A DNA stretch of 5,114 nt, taken from positions 1-5,114 of the forward strand of contig JAQSXU010000226.1 of the NCBI GenBank assembly GCA_029256485.1. The letters are read 5' to 3'. Below the pieces are notes generated by a model. It was not told the origin of the DNA, searched no databases, and saw only the letters and a list, made by a program, of their open reading frames with translations. Both the position numbers and the translations under genes were made by a program. This DNA is from Clostridiaceae bacterium. GTDB taxonomy: Bacteria; Bacillota_A; Clostridia; Clostridiales; Clostridiaceae. Shown here piece by piece: positions 1 through 5,114 of the stretch (position 1 is its first letter; each line of letters begins with the position of its first letter).

Positions 1-97
1 TTTATACTCTATAAAAGAATTGCTGGTTTATTTAACAAGTTTTTACCTGTTATCTTCTCTGTTTAATTTTCAAAGATCATGTCTGTCATCTGACAGC
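1..97 (-). other. 5' leader of an rRNA operon (16S lies beyond the left edge)
   Basis: Read on the minus strand, this stretch starts at a predicted transcription start (G at 97). It then gives a small hairpin (83-96), a boxA-like element (67-79), and an AT-rich run ending near ACCAGCAATTC and ATAGAGTATAAA at the window edge. The order promoter, TGATCTTTGAAAA, AAACAGAG and then AT-rich spacer is what I know from Clostridium and Bacillus DNA just upstream of 16S rRNA. No 16S sequence is present (no AGAGTTTGATC), so the identity of the downstream gene is inferred. A tRNA or other stable RNA behind the same kind of leader is the main alternative. Confidence 0.7.
67..79 (-). promoter_or_regulatory. 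boxA-like antitermination element
   Basis: The minus strand reads TGATCTTTGAAAA, followed by TTAAACAGAG. This matches the boxA-type sequence of Firmicutes rRNA leaders (TGTTCTTTGAAAA and variants), where NusB and S10 (NusE) bind the nascent RNA and help polymerase read through Rho-dependent termination sites. It lies 18-30 bases after the predicted start. The match is by recognition of the motif and its position; binding is not shown. Confidence 0.65.
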
Positions 98-103
98 TTA
101 TAT

Positions 104-132
104 ATCTTATCATGTTTATTCGATGTTGTCAA
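104..132 (-). promoter_or_regulatory. Strong sigma-A promoter of the putative rRNA operon
   Basis: On the minus strand a perfect -35 box TTGACA (127-132) and a -10 box TAAGAT (104-109) are separated by exactly 17 bases. A TG dinucleotide sits one base before the -10 box (extended -10). Upstream of the -35 box, 133-162 is made of A and T tracts, as expected of an UP element that binds the RNA polymerase alpha subunit. The seventh base after the -10 box is G (97). Starting with G fits the known GTP-sensitive control of rRNA promoters in Bacillus subtilis, but the start site here is predicted only. Confidence 0.75.
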
Positions 133-327
133 CAATTTTTTTACTTAATTTTTTAAGTTAAATTATGACAACCTTCGTAAAAAACATTTTGCTTAAAAGT
201 AGAAATAATATCTTGCCTTTAAGCTGCTACCGCTTTTCGCGGCGACATTTGTTATTCTAACATAAAACATTAAATGATCTTTTGTGTTATCAGCTGTCAT
301 TCTAAATTAACTTAAATAACCTAGTTT

Positions 328-347
328 ATTCTCTGTTTATCTTCAAA
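328..347 (-). repeat. Second, diverged copy of the rRNA leader motif
   Basis: The minus strand reads TTTGAAGATAAACAGAGAAT, against TTTGAAAATTAAACAGAGAAG at 54-74. On the plus strand the two copies share TTCTCTGTTTA exactly (329-339 and 55-65) and then TTCAAA after a short variable step. The copies have the same orientation and lie about 274 bases apart. The upstream copy lacks the GATC part of the boxA-like element. A duplicated leader belonging to a tandem promoter is the simplest reading. Confidence 0.45.
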
Positions 348-352
348 TTATT

Positions 353-381
353 TATATAGACACACCAGAATAAGTTTTCAT
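353..381 (-). promoter_or_regulatory. Possible second, upstream rRNA promoter
   Basis: On the minus strand a weak -35 (ATGAAA, 376-381) and a -10 (TATATA, 353-358) are 17 bases apart. Directly downstream lies a sequence resembling the rRNA leader (328-347), and that is the main reason to list the site. Tandem promoters are common before rRNA operons. In DNA this AT-rich, such hexamers also occur by chance, so confidence is low. It would start just after the acetyltransferase stop codon. Confidence 0.3.
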
Positions 382-401
382 TGTTTATCAGTATAATCAT
401 T

Positions 402-1349
402 CTACATATTTCCACTAATGAGATAATAAGCCTTATGATCTCTCCATTCACCATTAATATATAAATATTTTTCATTTATACCTAAAAACTTAAATCCACA
501 GCCCTCAAGGACCTTCTGTGACCTTATGTTATTAACTAAGGTGGAAGCTTCTAACCTATGTATATTCATTTCATTAAATGCAAAATCAATTAAGAGCTTT
601 AATGCTTCCTTCATGTAACCTTTTCCTTGCTCATCCTCTGAAATTGAGTATCCAACAAATGCACTTCTAAATACTCCCATTACAACATTGGACATTTGTA
701 TTTTCCCAATAAGATTTCCATTTATGTATATCCCAAAGTTTACAGCAGTGCCTGATAAAAATTGTCTGTATCCTTCCATTAGAATATGTTTTTGAACCTG
801 CAAAGTGTAAAAACTGTCATCTCTGCTCGGTTCAAACGGCATTAAGTGCTTTTTGTTTTTATTGTAGTAATCCAACATTTCCTCTGCATTATTTGGCCTT
901 AATAATCTAAGTTCTATATTTTTGCCCTTTAATACAAAATTTCTTTCAATGGAGCCTTCCTTGAATCTTTCATAATCTATGGCAAATAAATATTCATCTT
1001 TAAAAATGTTATCTACTAGTGAGCTATTTGTAATTATTCCTTCTAAACTAAACCCTAGATCAGTAAATGCACCTACACTTTTATCCTCATCCACAATAAT
1101 GTTTATTTTATTAAGCTTCTTGTTATTAAAAATGGTGCCCAGCAATTTTAATAGTGAATTTCTTAAATATCCATAGCTTTCTTTACCTTGTTTATAAAAC
1201 TTAATTCTGATTAAGCTGTACCCATTCTCCAGTGAAAACTCTATTATGTATACTCGTCCTATGGTTATGCCAGCTATATCTTTAATAATATATTGATCAT
1301 CGCTGCCCTTTACTGGTGCCATAGTAGTTTCATACCGTTCTTTTTCCAT
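402..1349 (-). CDS. Two-domain GNAT-family N-acetyltransferase (RimJ/RimL-like C-terminal half)
   Basis: Predicted 315-residue cytoplasmic protein. The C-terminal domain (about residues 141-315) is a recognisable GNAT fold of the RimJ/RimL type (Acetyltransf_3). It shows the acetyl-CoA pyrophosphate-binding loop DEQGKGYM (239-246), the strand NIHRLEAST (262-270) and the helix NNIRSQKVLEGCGF (273-286). Such enzymes move acetyl from acetyl-CoA to an amine, often a protein N-terminus or a small molecule; the substrate here cannot be read from sequence. The first 125 or so residues resemble a worn GNAT domain: a piece ending SVGAFTDLGFSLEG looks like the usual C-terminal GNAT strand, but no Q/RxxGxG/A loop is visible, so this half is probably non-catalytic. 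The frame stays open upstream to a TTG at 1403, but that start has no ribosome binding site; ATG 1349 has GGAGGGG six bases ahead. No membrane segment or signal peptide is seen. The gene appears monocistronic and diverges from the methyltransferase. Confidence 0.85.
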   Translation of the reverse strand: MEKERYETTMAPVKGSDDQYIIKDIAGITIGRVYIIEFSLENGYSLIRIKFYKQGKESYGYLRNSLLKLLGTIFNNKKLNKINIIVDEDKSVGAFTDLGFSLEGIITNSSLVDNIFKDEYLFAIDYERFKEGSIERNFVLKGKNIELRLLRPNNAEEMLDYYNKNKKHLMPFEPSRDDSFYTLQVQKHILMEGYRQFLSGTAVNFGIYINGNLIGKIQMSNVVMGVFRSAFVGYSISEDEQGKGYMKEALKLLIDFAFNEMNIHRLEASTLVNNIRSQKVLEGCGFKFLGINEKYLYINGEWRDHKAYYLISGNM

Positions 1350-1355
1350 GCAATT

Positions 1356-1362
1356 CCCCTCC
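1356..1362 (-). promoter_or_regulatory. Ribosome binding site that fixes the acetyltransferase start
   Basis: The minus strand reads GGAGGGG, then six bases, then ATG at 1349. The two in-frame alternatives upstream (ATG at 1364 and TTG at 1403) have no comparable sequence at the right distance. The 18 extra residues of the longer reading would also have to cross this site. Confidence 0.75.
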
Positions 1363-1416
1363 ATCCTTTTATATTGCTTAATGTAATCTGAAGAGTTACT
1401 CAAAATTTATTATATC

Positions 1417-1444
1417 ATAATATGAATTTTCTAAAATACATCAA
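1417..1444 (-). promoter_or_regulatory. Candidate promoter of the acetyltransferase gene
   Basis: On the minus strand TTGATG (1439-1444) and TATTAT (1417-1422) are 16 bases apart, about 70 bases before the ATG. A perfect TATAAT also lies at 1409-1414 but has only a poor -35 (TTTTAG, 1431-1436). Either could be used; the AT-rich setting makes chance matches likely. Confidence 0.4.
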
Positions 1445-1480
1445 AATTTATAATAAATAATAGTTATGTTTTGTTTAATA

Positions 1481-1510
1481 TTGATTATTTATTTTATTTA
1501 TGTTTATATA
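1481..1510 (+). promoter_or_regulatory. Candidate promoter of the methyltransferase gene
   Basis: The plus strand has TTGATT (1481-1486), 18 bases, then TATATA (1505-1510), about 38 bases ahead of the start codon. An overlapping TATAAA (1507-1512) would need a 20-base spacer. It is the best pair in this intergenic region, but the region is almost entirely A and T, so the support is modest. Confidence 0.35.
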
Positions 1511-1548
1511 AATAAATACGATTTCATTTTTTAGTTGGAGGTATAATT

Positions 1549-2718
1549 ATGAACAATCAAAATATTAATAAATTGAAGCTTTTTATTTTTGGCCTAAAAA
1601 ACAGATTTAATGAGAATAATAATATCTTTGAGGCAATCACCATTCAGTATAAATCCGGTTTAAAAGAATTTAAAGGTTCTGCTCATCTATCAGATGATAA
1701 ACTTCAATATACATTCAATGGTAAAATAACTAAGGTAACCTTTGATGAACTACTTCAAGATATAATAAATCAGTGCAGTAAGTATGATAACCTAACTTTA
1801 ACTTATAAAGAACGCGGAACTCATATTGTTATAGTCGCTGATAATAAAACCGTTACTATGAAAAATGTTGAAGTTAAAGATTTAGAAAAAATAAATAGTA
1901 GCAGCTTAAGTGAAGCATCTACTCTTCTTAATAGAAATTACCTTATAAAAATAGGTAAGGCAGATAAGTTATTAAAGGAAATTGGCATTATGACAAAGGA
2001 TGGTAAAATTAAAAATGATAAGATAAGAAAATACAACCAAATTGATCATTATGTTGAGCTTTTTAATGATGTCATAGATAAGCTACCTAAGAATAAAATA
2101 ATTAATATTCTAGATTGCGGCTGTGGTAAATCTTACTTATCCTTTGTATTAAATTATTATTTGACAGAAGTAAAAAAAACTAAGTGTCATTTTATCGGTG
2201 TTGACTATAAGGAAAGTGTCATAGATACTTCAAGAAAGATAGCGCAAAATTTAGATTATAGAAATATGGAATTTCATGCTGCAGATATAAATAATTACGT
2301 TCCTAATACTAAGATAAATGTAGTTATATCCCTTCATGCTTGCGATACAGCAACTGATATGGCTTTAGCTCTTGGAATAAAATTAAATTCTGATGCCATA
2401 GTGGCTGTTCCATGCTGCCACAGGGAATTATTAGATCAATATAGCTATGAACCATTTAAAAATATAATTAAATACGGAGCATTAAAGTCTAGATTAGCAG
2501 ACGTTTTAACTGATGGCATGAGAGCATTGATGCTTGAAGCTAAAGGTTATGATGTATCTGTAGTGGAATATATTTCACCACTGGAAACACCTAAAAATTT
2601 AATGATTAAAGCTGTTAAAACAAGCAATAATAATGATGCAGCCATGAATGAATATATAAATCTCATGTCAAGTTTAAATGCATACCCAGCACTATATGAT
2701 TATTTACAAAATCAATAA
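1549..2718 (+). CDS. Class I SAM-dependent methyltransferase, Methyltransf_32 (METTL25/RRNAD1-like) type
   Basis: 389-residue cytoplasmic protein that should transfer a methyl group from S-adenosylmethionine; the acceptor is unknown. The Rossmann-type domain runs from about residue 160 to the C-terminus. Motif I is ILDCGCGKSYLSF (187-199), the acidic ribose-binding end of strand 2 is FIGVDY (D219), and AAD (244-246) fits the adenine-contact strand. Family-typical blocks follow: SLHACDTATD (261-270), AVPCCHREL (286-294), DGMRALMLE (322-330) and TPKNLMIK (347-354). The HAC and PCCH blocks are what point to Methyltransf_32 rather than to a generic methyltransferase. Residues 1-135 form a separate N-terminal region rich in beta-type sequence and lysine that I do not recognise; a substrate- or RNA-binding role is conceivable. 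The start is set by GGAGG (1537-1541) seven bases before ATG. It is a single gene, divergent from the acetyltransferase and ending six bases before a strong hairpin. Confidence 0.85.
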   Translation: MNNQNINKLKLFIFGLKNRFNENNNIFEAITIQYKSGLKEFKGSAHLSDDKLQYTFNGKITKVTFDELLQDIINQCSKYDNLTLTYKERGTHIVIVADNKTVTMKNVEVKDLEKINSSSLSEASTLLNRNYLIKIGKADKLLKEIGIMTKDGKIKNDKIRKYNQIDHYVELFNDVIDKLPKNKIINILDCGCGKSYLSFVLNYYLTEVKKTKCHFIGVDYKESVIDTSRKIAQNLDYRNMEFHAADINNYVPNTKINVVISLHACDTATDMALALGIKLNSDAIVAVPCCHRELLDQYSYEPFKNIIKYGALKSRLADVLTDGMRALMLEAKGYDVSVVEYISPLETPKNLMIKAVKTSNNNDAAMNEYINLMSSLNAYPALYDYLQNQ

Positions 2719-2724
2719 ATCACA

Positions 2725-2795
2725 AAAAGAGATAAGGTTGTTATGTATCAGCATTCAACGCCCCAATGCTGATAATACAATTCCTTATCTCTTTT
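2725..2795. terminator. Bidirectional terminator with a two-tier hairpin
   Basis: A 71-base inverted repeat has arms of 31 bases each. The outer stem is 13 perfect pairs (AAAAGAGATAAGG 2725-2737 with its complement 2783-2795). The inner stem is 10 perfect pairs (TATCAGCATT 2746-2755 with 2765-2774), and the loop is CAACGCCCC. Between the stems, two 8-base segments pair only if bulged. On the plus strand the outer stem ends in TTTT, closing the methyltransferase transcript; on the minus strand it ends in TTTTT, closing the serA-DUF1015 transcript 83 bases after that stop codon. Its placement between convergent genes fits shared use. Confidence 0.75.
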
Positions 2796-2878
2796 AATTA
2801 TAAAATAAATTACATATGAACCAATATGATAGAAGTCCCCCCTACATAACTAAGTTTAAGGTAAATTTTTTTTCATAC

Positions 2879-4123
2879 CTAGCTTAATTTATGAATAAAC
2901 AATCCACTTCTTAATTTTGGTTCAAACCAGGTAGACTTTGGAGGCATCACTTTTCCTGCATCAGCAATATCCATTAAATTTTCAATGGTAGTAGGATACA
3001 TAGAAAAAGCAATCCTCATTCCATTGTTCACCCTTCTTTCAAGCTCTTCTAAACCTCTTATGCCGCCTATAAAGTCAATTCTTTTGTCTGTTCTTGGATC
3101 ATCAATGCCTAGTATTGGCATTAATAAGTTTTCTTGAAGTATTGAAACATCTAATCTATGAACAGGGTCTAAAGAATCATAAGTACCATCCTTTGCAGCA
3201 AGAACATACCATTTCCCATCCAAATACATGCCGTAAGTATGCTTACTTGATGGCTTATATGGTTTGCTTCCTTCACATAGGCTTATTTTAAATTTTTCCG
3301 AAACCTTAAGCATAAATTCCTCAGAAGTAAATCCATTTAAATCTTTAACAACCCTGTTATAGTCCATAATACTTAAATCCCCCTCAGGGAATATAACTGA
3401 TAGAAAGAAGTTAAATTCTTCACTGCCTTTATATGCTGGATTTTCTTTTCTCCTTTTTAATCCAACCTTTACAGCTGAAGCTGCTCTATGATGACCATCT
3501 GCAATATATAACGCATTTATTTGCTTGAAATTTTCAGCTAATTCATCAATTATTTTATTGTTATTAATAACCCAAACTATATGTTGTACTCCATCCTCTG
3601 CTTTGAAATTATACTCTGGATCTTTTTTTGTCCATTCATTAATAATGTTATCTATGTTCATGCTATTTCTATATGTTAAAAATATAGGGCCTGTATTAGA
3701 ATTACAATAATCTACATGCCTTATTCTATCCTGTTCCTTTTCTTCTCTTGTATGTTCATGTTTTTTAATAACATTATTAATATAGTCATCAATAGATGTA
3801 CATCCTACAATTCCTGTCTGGCTCCTTCCATTCATAATTAGTCTGTATATATACAAGTAAGGTCTTTCATCTTCTATTAAAATACCATGTCTAATCATAT
3901 TATTTAAGTTTTCCCTTGCCTTTTCATATACAGATTTATCATATATATCTACATTTCTATCTAAATCAATTTCTGCTTTGTCTACATGTAAAAATGAATA
4001 AGGATTATCTTTTACCATTTCTCTTGCTTCATCGCTGTTCATAACATCATATGGAAGAGCGGCTACTTTTTCAGCCAGTTGCTTAGTTGGACGTACAGCC
4101 TTAAAAGCCTTTAATATTGCCAT
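2879..4123 (-). CDS. DUF1015-family protein, linked to serA
   Basis: 414-residue soluble protein of the DUF1015 family (Pfam PF06245), full length for the family. No reaction is assigned to the family that I can cite. Conserved-looking blocks are LPYDV (23-27), KKHEHTREEKEQDR (120-133), the hallmark YIADGHHRAASA (206-217), VVKDLNG (258-264), LDVSILQENLL (324-334), KRIDFIGG (347-354), and a C-terminal MPPKSTWFEPKLRSGLFIH (393-411). The GHHR within the hallmark resembles the GxHR nucleotide-phosphate motif of ParB/sulfiredoxin-fold proteins. From memory, the Clostridium acetobutylicum relative next to serA carried a ParB-related annotation. That fold includes free-serine kinases, so an ATP- or ADP-linked step on serine or phosphoserine is a reasonable inference, not a demonstrated one. 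The start is supported by AGGAGG (4131-4136) seven bases before ATG. The gene begins 39 bases after serA with no terminator between them, so the two are probably co-transcribed. No signal peptide or membrane segment is seen. Confidence 0.85.
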   Translation of the reverse strand: MAILKAFKAVRPTKQLAEKVAALPYDVMNSDEAREMVKDNPYSFLHVDKAEIDLDRNVDIYDKSVYEKARENLNNMIRHGILIEDERPYLYIYRLIMNGRSQTGIVGCTSIDDYINNVIKKHEHTREEKEQDRIRHVDYCNSNTGPIFLTYRNSMNIDNIINEWTKKDPEYNFKAEDGVQHIVWVINNNKIIDELAENFKQINALYIADGHHRAASAVKVGLKRRKENPAYKGSEEFNFFLSVIFPEGDLSIMDYNRVVKDLNGFTSEEFMLKVSEKFKISLCEGSKPYKPSSKHTYGMYLDGKWYVLAAKDGTYDSLDPVHRLDVSILQENLLMPILGIDDPRTDKRIDFIGGIRGLEELERRVNNGMRIAFSMYPTTIENLMDIADAGKVMPPKSTWFEPKLRSGLFIHKLS

Positions 4124-4162
4124 TGGTATTCCTCCTAATTCTATGCACTATATAAAATAAAC

Positions 4163-5080
4163 TTATTTCTTTATAAAATATTCTTCTAATATACTGACCA
4201 CTTCTAATCCAATCCTCTTCTGAGCTTCCGAAGTGGATGCACCTATATGAGGTGTTACACTTACTCTTGGATGATTTATTAAATCTTCATTCTTTGTTGG
4301 TTCTTCTTCAAATACATCTATACCTGCACCACTTACTTTTCCATTATTTAATGCTTCAAGTAAAGCCTCCTCACTAACAACCTTTCCCCTAGAACAATTG
4401 ATTAAATAAACACCGTCTTTCATCATATCAAACTGTTCTTTTCCAATAAGGGTGCCCTTAGTTTTATCATATGGAACATGAAGTGATATTATGTCAGAGC
4501 ATTTAAGCAATTCTTCTAGTGTGCAATATTTATATTGATCAAAACCTTCAACCTTACCTTTTCTATTTGTATATACTACTTGCATTCCAAGTGCTTTAGC
4601 TCTGATTGCTACTTCTTTTGCTATTCTGCCAAAGCCTATTAGTCCAAGTGTTTTACCATATAACTCTACACCTTTATATTTCTTTTTTTCCCAGAGTCCT
4701 TGCCTCATGGTTACATTTGAAATATTTACAAACCTTGTTACTGCAAACATATGAGCGAGTGTAAGCTCTGCCACAGAAATACTGCTTGCATTAGGAGTAT
4801 TTTTTACTTCAATTGATTTTTCCTTAGCTGCTGCAACATCTATATTATCCACACCTACGCCGCCGCGGATAATAAGCTTTAATCTATTTCCTTCCGCTGC
4901 CTTTTCAATTGATGGAACTCTGACCTTTGTAGCTGATCTTACAACTAAAGCATCAAATTCTTTTAGCTTTTCACCCAGCTCCTCACCTTCATAGTGTTCA
5001 TCTACCACTTCAAACTTTAGACTTTTTAGTTTTTCAATGGCTGATTTATCAAGTCCATCTGAAAGAAGTACCCTAATCAT
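4163..5080 (-). CDS. serA: D-3-phosphoglycerate dehydrogenase, short form without ACT domain
   Basis: 305-residue cytoplasmic enzyme that oxidises 3-phosphoglycerate to 3-phosphohydroxypyruvate, the first committed step of serine synthesis. The substrate-binding half includes VVRSATKVR (46-54), GGVGVDNID (73-81) and NTPNASSISVAE (94-105). The nucleotide-binding half has GLIGFGRIA (146-154), with GxGxxA in place of GxGxxG. The catalytic set is complete: Arg231 in NCSRG, Glu260 in FEEEP, and His278 in PHIGAS. The protein ends soon after, so the C-terminal ACT serine-sensing domain of the longer E. coli-type enzyme is missing and serine feedback by that route is not expected. The segment after the second nucleotide-fold strand is VVYTNRKGK (168-176), without the usual acidic residue. 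Another 2-hydroxyacid dehydrogenase activity is possible, but the overall motif set and the DUF1015 neighbour favour SerA. AGGAGG (5088-5093) lies seven bases before ATG. It is the first gene of the visible operon; its promoter is outside the window. Confidence 0.9.
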   Translation of the reverse strand: MIRVLLSDGLDKSAIEKLKSLKFEVVDEHYEGEELGEKLKEFDALVVRSATKVRVPSIEKAAEGNRLKLIIRGGVGVDNIDVAAAKEKSIEVKNTPNASSISVAELTLAHMFAVTRFVNISNVTMRQGLWEKKKYKGVELYGKTLGLIGFGRIAKEVAIRAKALGMQVVYTNRKGKVEGFDQYKYCTLEELLKCSDIISLHVPYDKTKGTLIGKEQFDMMKDGVYLINCSRGKVVSEEALLEALNNGKVSGAGIDVFEEEPTKNEDLINHPRVSVTPHIGASTSEAQKRIGLEVVSILEEYFIKK

Positions 5081-5114
5081 AGTAAATCCTCCTATTTATA
5101 TCCTAAAATATCGT

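Larger units (their letters stand above)
133..401. other. Gene-free AT-rich stretch upstream of the rRNA promoter
   Basis: I see no convincing coding region on either strand: no ribosome binding site is followed by a sustained reading frame. It contains a perfect inverted repeat ACTTAA-TTTT-TTAAGT (143-158), a small GC-rich hairpin (CCGC 230-233, GCGG 239-242, five-base loop), an extended -10-like TGTTAGAAT on the minus strand (254-262, without a good -35), and the second leader copy. No T-tailed hairpin follows the acetyltransferase gene, so its transcript may run into the rRNA control region. Confidence 0.6.

Noticed and set aside
124..134. Palindrome TGTTG-T-CAACA as a possible repressor operator
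   Set aside because: It is largely a by-product of the -35 TTGACA in its flanking context; five-base arms are too short to claim an operator.
166..171. TTGTCA on the minus strand as another -35 box
   Set aside because: At 16-18 bases downstream there is only ATTAAG or TTAAGT, poor -10 boxes.
230..242. GC-rich hairpin as a terminator for the acetyltransferase gene
   Set aside because: The stem is only four pairs, no T tract follows it on the minus strand, and it is 160 bases past the stop codon.
979..1176. Plus-strand open frame of 65 codons inside the acetyltransferase gene
   Set aside because: It is antisense to a well-supported gene, has no ribosome binding site, and its hydrophobic, serine-rich product looks like a reverse-strand shadow.
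2817..2888. Small plus-strand frame (ATG to TAA, 23 codons) after the hairpin
   Set aside because: It has no ribosome binding site, lies immediately after a terminator, and overlaps the end of the DUF1015 gene.
3094..3291. Plus-strand open frame of 65 codons inside the DUF1015 gene
   Set aside because: It is antisense to conserved family motifs, with no ribosome binding site and no recognisable product.
3525..3710. Plus-strand open frame of 61 codons inside the DUF1015 gene
   Set aside because: It is antisense to the region of DUF1015 running up to the GHHR hallmark; the apparent hydrophobic product results from reading the opposite strand.
5094..5114. Possible last codons of an upstream gene (serC-type aminotransferase) before serA
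   Set aside because: All three minus-strand frames contain a stop in these 21 bases. One of them (ending GYK, with its TAG overlapping the serA ribosome binding site) would fit an upstream operon gene, but six residues cannot identify a gene or its frame.

Overview
The window looks like chromosomal DNA from a low-GC, Gram-positive anaerobe of the Clostridium type. The intergenic DNA is very AT-rich, the start sites I would choose carry strong AGGAGG or GGAGG-type ribosome binding sites about 6-7 bases upstream, codons favour A/T endings, and a characteristic Firmicutes rRNA-operon leader lies at the left edge. I cannot name a species.

Layout, left to right. Bases 1-132, read on the minus strand, hold a strong promoter (TTGACA, 17 bases, TAAGAT) and the start of a leader with a boxA-like sequence (TGATCTTTGAAAA). 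This is the arrangement normally found just before 16S rRNA, so the window probably stops a few tens of bases short of an rRNA operon that reads leftwards out of it. Bases 133-401 have no gene but carry AT-rich, promoter-like DNA, including a second, partly degraded copy of the leader motif. A two-domain GNAT acetyltransferase follows on the minus strand (402-1349). A 199-base divergent intergenic region separates it from a plus-strand class I methyltransferase of the Methyltransf_32 (METTL25/RRNAD1-like) type (1549-2718). A long two-tier hairpin (2725-2795) sits between that gene and the convergent minus-strand pair that fills the right half: a DUF1015-family protein (2879-4123) and a short-form D-3-phosphoglycerate dehydrogenase, serA (4163-5080).

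serA and the DUF1015 gene are 39 bases apart, each has its own strong ribosome binding site, and no terminator is visible between them, so they are probably one operon transcribed from beyond the right edge. SerA starts serine synthesis from 3-phosphoglycerate. The DUF1015 protein is biochemically unassigned. Its GHHR signature, which resembles the GxHR signature of the ParB/sulfiredoxin fold that includes free-serine kinases, together with its coupling to serA, makes a role at the phosphoserine/serine step an attractive hypothesis. That link is the most interesting lead in the window. No CRISPR array, insertion sequence, tRNA, phage gene or defence system was seen. Apart from this lead, the window looks like ordinary core-genome sequence.
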